From Proteiniphilum sp. UBA5384 (GTDB lineage Bacteria; Bacteroidota; Bacteroidia; Bacteroidales; Dysgonomonadaceae): a DNA stretch of 64,000 nucleotides. Below the pieces are notes generated by a model. The model did not search any database. It saw only the letters and a list, made by a program, of their open reading frames with translations, and was not told where the DNA came from. The translations under genes and the position numbers were made by a program. The stretch spans positions 1 to 64,000 of the forward strand of contig NZ_DHOS01000030.1 of assembly GCF_002410825.1 (NCBI RefSeq). Direction: 5' to 3'. Positions 1 to 8,952 of this stretch are shown here, one piece after another. Every line of letters starts with the position of its first letter. Position 1 is the first letter of the stretch.

Positions 1-14
1 CTCTTATTTTCATG

Positions 15-22
15 TACTTTTG
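15..22 (+). promoter_or_regulatory. -7 promoter element of guaA
   Basis: TACTTTTG fits the Bacteroidota TAnnTTTG -7 element and lies 60 bases before the guaA start codon. The matching -33 element would fall at or beyond the window edge. A short inverted repeat (ACGCC at 48-52, GGCGT at 60-64) sits in the leader; its role is unknown. Confidence 0.5.
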
Positions 23-81
23 TGTCCTGAAAATCTTTTTTGAACTGACGCCATCTGTCGGCGTTCCAATCCGATTACAAT

Positions 82-1602
82 ATGCACGAAAAAATTATCA
101 TCCTCGACTTCGGTTCGCAAACTACGCAGCTGATCGGTCGCCGCGTGAGAGAATTGAACACCTACTGCGAAATAGTGCCCTACAATAAATTCCCTTTCGG
201 GGATGAATCGGTAAAGGGTGTAATCCTTTCCGGAAGCCCTTTCTCGGTGAATGATACCGAAGCTTTCAAAACCGATTTAAGCAAAATCCGCGGCCACTAC
301 CCTGTGCTGGGTATCTGCTATGGTGCGCAGCTGATGGCGCAATTGGCAGGTGGTGCAGTGGAGAAAAGTGATAGCCGTGAATATGGCCGTGCCCGTTTGC
401 GTGTGGCTGATAAAAATGACCCTTTACTGGGATTTATTACACAGGAAAATCAAGTATGGATGTCGCACGGAGACACGATTGTCCGTATTCCGGATGGCTT
501 TCGTGTGATAGCGTCTACCGAAGATGTGCCTTTGGCGGCTTATAAGGTGGATGATGAAAAGACCTGGGGGGTACAATTCCACCCCGAAGTATTCCATACG
601 GAACGGGGAACAGGGATATTGGATAATTTCCTTACCGTATGCGGCATGAAGAAGGATTGGACGCCCGCTTCGTTCATTGAGACTACCGTGCAGGAGTTGA
701 AAGAACAGTTAGGAGACGATAAGGTGATCCTTGCCCTTTCGGGTGGAGTAGATTCTTCGGTTACGGCGGTACTGCTCAACAAGGCTATAGGTAAAAACCT
801 CACCTGTATTTTTGTAGATCACGGCCTGTTGCGTAAGAATGAGTTTGAGACCGTCCTTGAAAATTACGAGCATCTTGGACTAAATGTAATCGGCGTAGAT
901 GCGAAAGAGTATTTCTACAAGGAACTGGCAGGGGTAACTGATCCTGAGCGCAAACGCAAGATCATCGGAAAGGGATTTATTGATGTGTTCGACAGGGAAG
1001 CTCATAAGCTGGAAAATATCAAATGGTTGGCACAGGGTACCATCTATCCCGATATTATAGAATCACTCTCTATTACCGGTGTTACCATTAAGAGTCATCA
1101 TAACGTAGGAGGATTGCCTGAAAAGATGAGCCTCAAGCTCTGTGAGCCGTTGAGGCTTTTGTTCAAGGATGAGGTGCGGAAGATTGGATTAGAATTGGGC
1201 ATGCAGCCGCACCTTATTCATCGTCATCCATTTCCCGGACCGGGATTGGGCATACGTATACTGGGGGATATTACCCCTGAAAAGGTGCGGATAGCACAGG
1301 ATGCCGACGATATATTTATCTCAAATCTCCGTTCTGTCGGGTTGTATGACAAGGTTTGGCAGGCAGGTGCCATTTTATTGCCGGTGCAATCGGTTGGTGT
1401 GATGGGGGATGAGCGCACTTATGAGAATACAGTTGCATTGCGCGCTGTGACATCTACGGATGCCATGACAGCCGACTGGGCACATCTGCCGTATGAGTTT
1501 CTGGCAAAAGTGTCGAACGAAATCATCAATAAGGTCAAGGGAGTGAACCGGGTCGTATATGATATCTCATCAAAGCCCCCCGCTACGATAGAGTGGGAAT
1601 GA
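82..1602 (+). CDS. guaA: GMP synthase (glutamine-hydrolysing)
   Basis: Converts XMP to GMP using ATP and glutamine, the last step of guanine nucleotide synthesis in the cytosol. The N-terminal class I glutamine amidotransferase domain (about residues 4-190) carries the nucleophile in GICYG (Cys79) and the His167/Glu169 pair in QFHPEV. The ATP-pyrophosphatase P-loop SGGVDS is at 220-225. The C-terminal dimerisation domain ends in the usual KPPATIEWE. At 506 residues it is full length for the family. The start is the first ATG after a TAnnTTTG promoter element. A glycosyltransferase follows 25 bases later on the same strand, so the two may be cotranscribed although they are functionally unrelated. 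Confidence 0.97.
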   Translation: MHEKIIILDFGSQTTQLIGRRVRELNTYCEIVPYNKFPFGDESVKGVILSGSPFSVNDTEAFKTDLSKIRGHYPVLGICYGAQLMAQLAGGAVEKSDSREYGRARLRVADKNDPLLGFITQENQVWMSHGDTIVRIPDGFRVIASTEDVPLAAYKVDDEKTWGVQFHPEVFHTERGTGILDNFLTVCGMKKDWTPASFIETTVQELKEQLGDDKVILALSGGVDSSVTAVLLNKAIGKNLTCIFVDHGLLRKNEFETVLENYEHLGLNVIGVDAKEYFYKELAGVTDPERKRKIIGKGFIDVFDREAHKLENIKWLAQGTIYPDIIESLSITGVTIKSHHNVGGLPEKMSLKLCEPLRLLFKDEVRKIGLELGMQPHLIHRHPFPGPGLGIRILGDITPEKVRIAQDADDIFISNLRSVGLYDKVWQAGAILLPVQSVGVMGDERTYENTVALRAVTSTDAMTADWAHLPYEFLAKVSNEIINKVKGVNRVVYDISSKPPATIEWE

Positions 1603-1627
1603 TGAAAAACGTCTGAACAAATAGTTT

Positions 1628-2620
1628 ATGAGTCTAATAAGTATCATCATTCCCGTACATAATACAGCCGGATATGTAAGAAGGTGTATTGATTCTGTTC
1701 GAAATCAAACTTTACAGGATATCGAAATTATTCTGGTAGAGAATCTCTCTACGGACGGTTCATCTGAGATATGCGACGAGTATCCAAGTCTTGATTCCCG
1801 CATTAAGGTATTGCATCTGGATGTGGCGGATCTATCTACTGCACGTAACGCAGGGATAAAAGTTGCCACGTCTCCCTATCTCGGATTTATCGACAGTGAT
1901 GATCATATTGATCCTGAGATGTACGAGTCGATGTTAAGCGCCCTGCAGGTGAATAAGGCTGAAATGGTATATTGTAACTTAAGGTACGAAACTGAAAATG
2001 GAGAGATCCTCAGGCCTTTTTCTGACACAGGGTCAATTCAGGTAAGGCCTGCAGAGGAAATGCTTAAAGACATCTTCAGGAATAATATTGATAATTCGTG
2101 CTGTACTAAACTTTATAAAAGGGAATTATTCAATACGATATCATTTCCCGAAGGATTCTTGTTTGAAGATCACAGTATTATTTATAAAATTGTTCATCTT
2201 TGCGATACTGTGGTGCATATCGACCACGTTTTTTATCATTATATTCAACGTGAAGAAAGCATTACCAACAATTGGCAATTCAAGAAAAGATATCATTTTT
2301 TTCTTGCCGATTACGACCGGATTCTTTTTATCCGTCAGCATCCTATTTTCTCCAAGGAAGAGGAGCCTGTTGTGGTGGGCGTTATACTTAAAAATTGCTT
2401 GCGTCAGTTTCGCGATGCGCTGCTTAAAGCCAATGCGCGGGAGAAAAAAGAGGATATTCCCGTCATGAAAGAGATGTTGCGAGATTTATTACCGATTCAA
2501 AAAGATGAATTGGGTGAGAAAATGTATAAACGTTTAAGGAAAGTGCTCTATTTTACTTTTTTCTACCGGAATTTTTATCTGTTGAAAAGAAAATTGGGAA
2601 AAGAAAAGAGAGATGAATGA
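1628..2620 (+). CDS. Family 2 glycosyltransferase
   Basis: A GT-A fold glycosyltransferase that should transfer a sugar from a nucleotide donor during surface polysaccharide or LPS assembly. The N-terminus SIIIPVHN is the GT2 nucleotide-binding strand. ARNAG lies at 73-76 and the metal-binding DSDD at 89-92. The C-terminal third is basic and rich in Lys and aromatic residues, as expected for a membrane-associated enzyme. It starts 25 bases after guaA. It ends 7 bases before a convergent gene and marks the edge of the glycan island. Donor and acceptor cannot be told from the sequence. Confidence 0.85.
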   Translation: MSLISIIIPVHNTAGYVRRCIDSVRNQTLQDIEIILVENLSTDGSSEICDEYPSLDSRIKVLHLDVADLSTARNAGIKVATSPYLGFIDSDDHIDPEMYESMLSALQVNKAEMVYCNLRYETENGEILRPFSDTGSIQVRPAEEMLKDIFRNNIDNSCCTKLYKRELFNTISFPEGFLFEDHSIIYKIVHLCDTVVHIDHVFYHYIQREESITNNWQFKKRYHFFLADYDRILFIRQHPIFSKEEEPVVVGVILKNCLRQFRDALLKANAREKKEDIPVMKEMLRDLLPIQKDELGEKMYKRLRKVLYFTFFYRNFYLLKRKLGKEKRDE

Positions 2621-2627
2621 TGTGTTA

Positions 2628-3557
2628 TTACCACAAAAGCCATTTATCATAATCTACCCCATAAGCATTATCCAAACACATGCCTAAAAACATTCCAGGA
2701 TTAGAACTGAACGTGCCCACAAATATTTCGGATTCCCTCAATATTTCCATAGCCGCAAAAAGTTTTATCATATCCTCCTTTTTGTCTATACCTTCCTTCT
2801 TCTGAAAATCTGAATAAAAATATCCTCTTTCAAAAGAATTTGTAAGAGTGTAAAAATGCCAATCTGGGAAATCTTGTCGCAAAGTTTCAATAATAGTATA
2901 ATCATCAGTTAAGACAAAAGCATCTCTCAAAGAAGAATATTGCTCAGCTTTCTGAATATATGTTGCGCACTGTTCAAATGGATGCTCGACAAACTTATCT
3001 CCCCCTCGAATATGAAAACCAATGTATTTATCGGGTAGATGTAACGGTTTTATCAATTTCTCGATCTCTTCTGTTGTATGACTATTAAATCGATATATCA
3101 TATTTACTATTTGCCGGGCGATATCACGCAATCCACCTTCCATCCCATTCTTCGGCTCGGAAAGATGAAGCCGGGAAAACGACGCCATCCGGAACTTACA
3201 AAATAAATCAAAAGTAAGGTAAGTCTGTTTATGATGTAATTTCCACCAGATATACCTCCATCGGTCCAGTCCATGCATGTCAAACCAAGGATCTTCGGCA
3301 CGTGTATTGAATTTATGGTGAAAACTATCGTTCACTTCTTCACAGAAAGGTAAAAAATAATCATTCCAGCCATCTTTGTACTTAAAGTTAGCATCTGCAG
3401 AATACATTGTAAATTTAATATCAGCCAATAAGCAATAAATAATGGCGAGTATCATGTTATTGAACTCTGAGTAAAATCCTGAATCGCATCCCATGTGGAA
3501 TATCAACTCTTTCCTAAAAGATTGATTCATCTTTTTATATTGTTCCAATGTCAGCAT
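2628..3557 (-). CDS. GT23-like fucosyltransferase candidate
   Basis: Probably a GT-B glycosyltransferase of the GDP-fucose-using superfamily (GT23/NodZ/O-fucosyltransferase type). Visible motifs are HIRGGDK at 182-188, matching the HxRxxD donor-binding motif; VLTDD at 215-219; and FVGTFSSNPG near 279-288, which resembles the conserved third GT23 motif. There is no signal peptide, so it is cytosolic. It lies 4 bases downstream of the GT11 gene on the same strand, and the pair suggests a fucosylated glycan. The GT23 assignment rests on these short motifs alone; a rhamnosyl or other related transferase cannot be excluded. Confidence 0.6.
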   Translation of the reverse strand: MLTLEQYKKMNQSFRKELIFHMGCDSGFYSEFNNMILAIIYCLLADIKFTMYSADANFKYKDGWNDYFLPFCEEVNDSFHHKFNTRAEDPWFDMHGLDRWRYIWWKLHHKQTYLTFDLFCKFRMASFSRLHLSEPKNGMEGGLRDIARQIVNMIYRFNSHTTEEIEKLIKPLHLPDKYIGFHIRGGDKFVEHPFEQCATYIQKAEQYSSLRDAFVLTDDYTIIETLRQDFPDWHFYTLTNSFERGYFYSDFQKKEGIDKKEDMIKLFAAMEILRESEIFVGTFSSNPGMFLGMCLDNAYGVDYDKWLLW

Positions 3558-3561
3558 TTCT

Positions 3562-4470
3562 TTAAATAAAGACAGGGTTATGTAATAATTCTTTCCACGA
3601 ATACTCTATTTCATCGTCACAAAGTACTACTTGTTTTTCAGCATTGTCAGTTAAAAGAGCAGCGTATTTACCTAAAGTTCCTTTGCTCGTTATCTGGTGT
3701 TGGCAACGGGCCATGAGGAACAAGTCCATATATCCTTTATCCGAACCATTCAAGTCTACAATGGTGAAGTTGTTCACCAGATGAAGAGAAGGTGTCAACT
3801 CGTCTGCAACCCAAGCAGGTTCATCTGAGAAAAAGTAAAAATATGCATTTTGATTCTTTTCCTGAAAGAAAGAAACAGCCTTTGCAAAATACGCCAAGGA
3901 AGCCGGTTTCCCATAATCGAATATTTCAATCTTCAAGTCTCCCCGTCGTACATGCACACCTATAGAGTAAGGACGATATATAATCTCTTCACAAAGCCTG
4001 GCATTTGTGTTATCTAACACGCCGTTTTTCATTCGGTACAAACGTTGAAATGCAGGAAGCCAGACGGCAGCAGGTAAATGATAATATCCCCCCAAATACA
4101 CCGGCGGCTTTTTATCAAGAAAGCCAAAGTCCTCTACCCGCTCACCGGTATTATTACCAAGAATAAAAAAATTTCTTTTGTACACCTGGATAGCCGTGGA
4201 AGAGGCTTTCTTGAATTTAAGATACGGAAAAGCTTTCAGCAGGTCAAAGTTGCGGGCAAATTGGTTATTCAGATCGCTTCCCCACTCGTGGAAGAAAGAG
4301 AGATCATAGCGAACCCTATATCCTTTTTCAGCATACAATTGTCCGAGTAGATATTGATGCATCTGGGAAGAAACGCCTCCATCCATATTCAAAATAATCT
4401 TGGGAGAAATCAATTTCATCCGAAGAAACCTCTTATACAGACTTCTTCTCCATCTTGAGAGTACTTTCAT
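3562..4470 (-). CDS. Alpha-1,2-fucosyltransferase (GT11 family)
   Basis: GT11 enzymes move L-fucose from GDP-fucose onto galactose in an alpha-1,2 linkage. The N-terminal GGVSSQMHQY (31-40) corresponds to the family's GGxGNQxFQY motif. HVRRGD (173-178) is the family's donor-binding signature, FFSDEP lies at 213-218, and the C-terminal segment around DLFLMARCQHQI followed by STLG-like residues matches the third motif. At 302 residues it is typical in size. It sits in a tight minus-strand run (4-base gaps) between a GT2 gene and the GT23-like gene, so these probably act on one repeat unit. The acceptor is unknown. Confidence 0.8.
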   Translation of the reverse strand: MKVLSRWRRSLYKRFLRMKLISPKIILNMDGGVSSQMHQYLLGQLYAEKGYRVRYDLSFFHEWGSDLNNQFARNFDLLKAFPYLKFKKASSTAIQVYKRNFFILGNNTGERVEDFGFLDKKPPVYLGGYYHLPAAVWLPAFQRLYRMKNGVLDNTNARLCEEIIYRPYSIGVHVRRGDLKIEIFDYGKPASLAYFAKAVSFFQEKNQNAYFYFFSDEPAWVADELTPSLHLVNNFTIVDLNGSDKGYMDLFLMARCQHQITSKGTLGKYAALLTDNAEKQVVLCDDEIEYSWKELLHNPVFI

Positions 4471-4474
4471 TGCT

Positions 4475-5455
4475 TTATAATTTCTTTTTCCATTGATAAT
4501 ATTTCAACCTGAGATATCCCAAGACCGGCGAAATCTTGTAACTGGCAAATATTTTGCGTTGTCTACGAGTTAAGGTGGATTTTAGATCAGGATATAATGC
4601 AAAGCTTTTCTCCAACTTTCTCATGTCTTGTCTGGTATGATCAAAATATTCCCAGGATATTCCGTCGAAAGTCGATTGCAGATGCATCTTCGTCAATTCT
4701 TTTTTGAGAGTTTGTTTCAAACCTATTTTCTCTAGGTAATTTTTAATCCAGTCTCGGCATGCCCGAAATTGTGTGTACTGCGAATGGCTTATCTTGTAGG
4801 TCATAGAGTTCTCATAGCGATTATAGTTAAGAATTGGAGCAGCCTCTGATACAATTTTATTGGCATAAAAAATCAACTGCGTCATCAGGATGGCATCCTC
4901 TCCTAAAGAAATATCAGCCACCGTCTCTATTGGGTGCTGAAATAAAGAGCGTTTTTGAAAGTTGGACCATACACTCCAATAAGCTTTTTCGTCTAAAATC
5001 GCTCTATAATATGCTATACCTGTGAATTCTATGAATGGTATATTTGCGGATAATATAGGTTCCTTGTCGGGGTAGCAAAAGAAAAAAGGAGCAGATACAA
5101 TATCCGCATTGGTTTCCTCGGCTCTATCAACTAATCGTTCGATAGCATCATTGATCAATGTATCATCAGCGTCTAAATGTTGTATATACTTGCCTGATGC
5201 TTTTTCAATACCCGTTTTCCTTGCTAAAGGGAGTCCTTGGTTCGACTTACTGATACATATGATGCGATTATCTTGCCGTTGAAGGTTTTCTATAATCTGT
5301 GGGCTATTATCAGTGCTGCCATCATTTACGATAATAATTTCTATATTGCGATAAGTTTGATGAAGAGCGCTACGGATAGATTCTTCCACATATTTCTCAC
5401 TGTTATACACAGGTATAATAATAGAGACTAAAGGGGATTCCATCCTATTTTTCAT
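4475..5455 (-). CDS. Family 2 glycosyltransferase
   Basis: GT2 enzyme with SIIIPVYNSE at the N-terminus, VNDGSTDNS near 43-51, the metal-binding DADD at 95-98, and a C-terminal helical region typical of capsule or O-antigen transferases. As drawn, its start overlaps the end of the upstream GT4 gene by 11 bases. The in-frame ATG four codons later would leave a 1-base gap and is equally plausible. Either way translation is probably coupled in this minus-strand glycosyltransferase run. Substrate unknown. Confidence 0.85.
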   Translation of the reverse strand: MKNRMESPLVSIIIPVYNSEKYVEESIRSALHQTYRNIEIIIVNDGSTDNSPQIIENLQRQDNRIICISKSNQGLPLARKTGIEKASGKYIQHLDADDTLINDAIERLVDRAEETNADIVSAPFFFCYPDKEPILSANIPFIEFTGIAYYRAILDEKAYWSVWSNFQKRSLFQHPIETVADISLGEDAILMTQLIFYANKIVSEAAPILNYNRYENSMTYKISHSQYTQFRACRDWIKNYLEKIGLKQTLKKELTKMHLQSTFDGISWEYFDHTRQDMRKLEKSFALYPDLKSTLTRRQRKIFASYKISPVLGYLRLKYYQWKKKL

Positions 5456-6617
5456 CTTTTAACAATGAGTCAAACAGGTTCAACCAATTTTCCCCGACAA
5501 TATCAGGGGAATACTGTGCAGCCTTGGCTATTAGCCCGGGTCTCATCGCATTTTGTTTTTCTGTGTCTTTTATCAATGCCAACAAAGTTTTTGCGTACCT
5601 CCCAAGTTTAAAAGGGGGAATTAAAAAACCATTTACTTCGGATGGAGAGAGCATTTCGCGTACTCCTGCGGTACAATCAAAGGCGACAGGTATTACCCCA
5701 TTTGCCTGTGCTTCGGAAAGACAAAGTGGCCAACCTTCATACACAGACGTAAGACAAAGAATCGACGCATCATTGTAATATGATTGCACATCATTGGTAT
5801 ATCCTGCAAATTTTATCCGTTCTATTCTTTTCCTGTTCACATATCTCTCCAGATGCTCACGCTCAGGGCCATCTCCCACAATAATGAGCTCCCACTCTTC
5901 TGCCTTTTTATAAACCCGTTTCCATATCTTAAGTAACTTATCAATTCGTTTGTCAGCATAGGTAAGGCGCCCGGCAAACATAACCTGCTTTTTCTTGTCA
6001 AGATTGACGGTCTCAACGACTCTCTCTGTGTTATAAATTACATCTATCTTATCCTGGCTTGGTGCCCATTTCCGCAAATACTCTCTTTTATATTCATCAC
6101 ACAATACAGTATATGCATCTGCTAATTGATAAATACGGTCATATGTATTTATCATAGGCTTGTCATATTTTCTCAACCACATCGTTTTAGGGTAAGTCAA
6201 CAAATGCCATTCCAACATTTTTCCAATAGATCCCCGACTTTTATTTTTCTTTTCATATAAGTGATGAGTAATCTCCCAAAGAGGGATGCTATGTAATGAG
6301 AAAACCAACTTGCAACCGGTCTTTGTATGTATTTCTTCAAACAATTCTACTAATTGCAGTACTACAAGAACAAATATATCTATATGTAGTTCTTTTACTG
6401 TCCTTGTAAGAAAATCAATGTTTATATGCGAATCAATGGTTTTCTTATCCGGCAGTTCAATTACTTGAATGCTTTTATTTTCACACACATTTAATGTGCG
6501 TGCACTCACATAAACCTCATACCCAAATGTTGTAATATAATTAGCGATATCAATAGTAATCCTTTCTGCTCCACCGGCAGGGAAAGTATCATGAAGAAAC
6601 AGTATTTTTTTTTTCAT
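5445..6617 (-). CDS. Family 4 glycosyltransferase (GT-B)
   Basis: Retaining GT-B glycosyltransferase. It has the N-terminal GGAER loop (15-19), VGDGPE at 247-252, and the catalytic EGWPLCLSE pattern (Glu294 and Glu302), which is the E-x7-E motif of GT4. The start codon shares its A with the TAA stop of the upstream 7TM-HD gene (TAATG), a translational-coupling arrangement. Directly after the ATG comes a run of ten A (plus-strand T at 6605-6614), a slippage-prone tract in codons 2-5. It leads the minus-strand block of four glycosyltransferases running down to 2628. Confidence 0.85.
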   Translation of the reverse strand: MKKKILFLHDTFPAGGAERITIDIANYITTFGYEVYVSARTLNVCENKSIQVIELPDKKTIDSHINIDFLTRTVKELHIDIFVLVVLQLVELFEEIHTKTGCKLVFSLHSIPLWEITHHLYEKKNKSRGSIGKMLEWHLLTYPKTMWLRKYDKPMINTYDRIYQLADAYTVLCDEYKREYLRKWAPSQDKIDVIYNTERVVETVNLDKKKQVMFAGRLTYADKRIDKLLKIWKRVYKKAEEWELIIVGDGPEREHLERYVNRKRIERIKFAGYTNDVQSYYNDASILCLTSVYEGWPLCLSEAQANGVIPVAFDCTAGVREMLSPSEVNGFLIPPFKLGRYAKTLLALIKDTEKQNAMRPGLIAKAAQYSPDIVGENWLNLFDSLLKDEK

Positions 6618-8689
6618 TAATTATGCGGTTGTTTCAATTCCGGATAGGCAATACGTGAATGATATATTGTGACTAATTTTTCCGCGAAAACATCTTTTAC
6701 TGTCTGTATATCTTTGAAAGTGATAGGAGCCGACTTGAAATAACCTTCGGTAACCTGGGCGTCTATAATTTTGTCAATCAGGGTATGGAGCGACTCTTCC
6801 GTATATTCGGGTAAGCTGCGTGAGGCAGCTTCCACCGAATCAGCCATCATCATAATGGCGGTTTCTTTCGTAAACGGGTTGGGGCCGGGGTAACGAAAAT
6901 CGGCTTCATTCGCCTCTTTGCCGGGATTGGCATTCTTCCATGAGATATAGAAAAACTTGGGCATACTTGTCCCGTGGTGTGTTTCGATAAAATCGATAAT
7001 CTGCTGAGGAAGATTGTGTTTTTGCGCGATCTTCACTCCATCCCTTACATGATTGATAATAATACGGGCGCTCTCTTCAAAAGGTAATCCTGCATGGGGA
7101 TTCATGCCCGGCACCTGATTTTCTGTAAAGAAGGCGGGATTTGCCATTTTACCAATATCATGGTAGAGCGCTCCCGTTCTTATTAAAGAGGCATTGGCTC
7201 CTAATTTTGCTGCTGCCGCCATGGCCAGGTTAGATACCTGTAATGAGTGCTGAAAAGTTCCGGGCGCTTTTTCTGAAAGTTCTTTCAACAATGGTTTATT
7301 GATATTGGAAAGCTCTACCAGCGAAACTCCGGAAATAAAACCAAATGATTTTTCTACCATATAAACCAATGAATAGGAGAACATGATAAAGATAAAGTTG
7401 ATAAGAAAGTACATCAACACGATCCAGTTGATCTCTTTCACATTTCCTTCCTGATACAATTCCAATCCGATATACACTATAGTATAAGTGAGGAGGATAA
7501 AGAAAGAGCTCTTGATGAGCTGGGAACGCTCCGACAATTCTTTCAGCATGAATATGGATACCATGGCTACCGCCATCTGGATGACGATGAATTCGAAGGG
7601 AAACGGCACCATGAGCGCACTCATGAGGATGGTGACGAGGCTGGCGAACAGTGCGGTGCGCGAGTCTATAAAGGTGCGGATAAGAATGGTGACGATGGCG
7701 TAAGGAATGATATAGATGCTGAAAAGTTCAAGCTTGACAGTGATAGCGGTGAGCAGTACAAAAAATGCTATCAGCAACACCATGAAAACTACATGTTTTC
7801 GGTTGCGGTATTCTGCCGGACGGAAATAAAGAAGATAGGTGTAAAACGCGATAAACAGGAACGAGATAAGTATGAATTGCCCCAATAGTATCCAATTGTT
7901 TCTGGTAGTGCCTCCGCTTCGCTCTTCTGTCACATGTTTCAAAGAAGAGAGTATGTTATAAGTCTGGGAATCGATAATTTCACCCTGGTCGATGATTCGT
8001 TGTCCTCTTTGCACCATACCATGGCTTATATCTACCTGTTGGATAAATTCTTTTTGCGCCTTTTCCGAAGTGGTAGCATCATATATTACATTTTCGTGGA
8101 TATATTCATTGATATTGGCGGCTTTAAGGGTATTGGCTTCGATACTTGCCGGGACATCGTCAAGGACCTTTTCATAAGCCGAACGAATGGTAAAGAACAT
8201 TTCTACTTTTCGGGACTCGGCTACATTTCCTTTTTTTATGCGGATGCTCTGCGTGCGTGATTGGTATATGCGGTCGTAATCTTCCGACCGCATAATGCCG
8301 TTATCATATATTTCATTTAATTTGTTTCGGATATAGAGTTTATATTCGGAGGGGAGTTCGGTAAGTTTGGCATTCAGGTTTGCATCCGCATCAAACTCGG
8401 CGAGGGCGTTGTGCTGTATCTCCTCATCAACCACAAAGTAGGGTTCATAAAATTCCAGAATGCTATCCTGCTCGGCCTTCAGTTGTGCAGCAGGTTTATA
8501 CACGGGGAAATCGAACGGTGCAGTGAGCAGACCATATTGCCATGGCCTGCCTTCATTGAAGTTATACTTGAAACTTCCCTGTCGAGGGAAAAAGTAGGTG
8601 ATAACAAGTATACCAAAAATGAAAACCAAAGGGACAAACACCCTTGTTTTGATTCTGATTTTTTTCTTATTGGTTGCCCCTTTATTCAT
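6617..8689 (-). CDS. 7TM-HD family phosphohydrolase, PgpH-like c-di-AMP phosphodiesterase
   Basis: Membrane HD-domain protein of the 7TMR-HDED / 7TM-7TMR_HD / HD architecture. Members of the PgpH group hydrolyse cyclic di-AMP. One N-terminal membrane segment (about 18-34) is followed by an extracytoplasmic region to about 265, then a block of hydrophobic helices (about 266-445). The cytoplasmic HD domain has His481 and the metal-binding HDIGK at 510-514. At 690 residues it fits the family. It is the first gene of a minus-strand run and overlaps the start of a GT4 gene by one base, so the glycosyltransferases may be transcribed behind it. Substrate is inferred from the family, not shown here. 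Confidence 0.88.
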   Translation of the reverse strand: MNKGATNKKKIRIKTRVFVPLVFIFGILVITYFFPRQGSFKYNFNEGRPWQYGLLTAPFDFPVYKPAAQLKAEQDSILEFYEPYFVVDEEIQHNALAEFDADANLNAKLTELPSEYKLYIRNKLNEIYDNGIMRSEDYDRIYQSRTQSIRIKKGNVAESRKVEMFFTIRSAYEKVLDDVPASIEANTLKAANINEYIHENVIYDATTSEKAQKEFIQQVDISHGMVQRGQRIIDQGEIIDSQTYNILSSLKHVTEERSGGTTRNNWILLGQFILISFLFIAFYTYLLYFRPAEYRNRKHVVFMVLLIAFFVLLTAITVKLELFSIYIIPYAIVTILIRTFIDSRTALFASLVTILMSALMVPFPFEFIVIQMAVAMVSIFMLKELSERSQLIKSSFFILLTYTIVYIGLELYQEGNVKEINWIVLMYFLINFIFIMFSYSLVYMVEKSFGFISGVSLVELSNINKPLLKELSEKAPGTFQHSLQVSNLAMAAAAKLGANASLIRTGALYHDIGKMANPAFFTENQVPGMNPHAGLPFEESARIIINHVRDGVKIAQKHNLPQQIIDFIETHHGTSMPKFFYISWKNANPGKEANEADFRYPGPNPFTKETAIMMMADSVEAASRSLPEYTEESLHTLIDKIIDAQVTEGYFKSAPITFKDIQTVKDVFAEKLVTIYHSRIAYPELKQPHN

Positions 8690-8870
8690 ACCTCTATGCC
8701 CTGACTTTGTAATCCGTATAATATGTCTACAACAACCAAAACGGAGAATTGTTTATATTATTGTGATTATATAGTATGGTTTCAAAATTTCCTCGTAAAC
8801 CATATTACTTTTTAGCCGTATTTATTTCCAATTTAGCATTTTTTTTTGACATGTAGAAAACCGAAAGATG

Positions 8871-8902
8871 TTTCTTTATTTGAATTATAAAAACTATTTT
8901 TG
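8871..8902 (+). promoter_or_regulatory. Promoter of the WbsX-like gene
   Basis: The -7 element TATTTTTG lies at 8895-8902. A TTTC at 8871-8874 sits 20 bases upstream in the -33 position. It lies in the 263-base divergent gap between the 7TM-HD gene and the WbsX-like gene. I saw no matching element for the minus-strand gene and no other feature in that gap. Confidence 0.55.
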
Positions 8903-8952
8903 TAGATATAATGAAGAAAAGGTAGAGCCTTATTCTATTATTTGAAAAAAAT

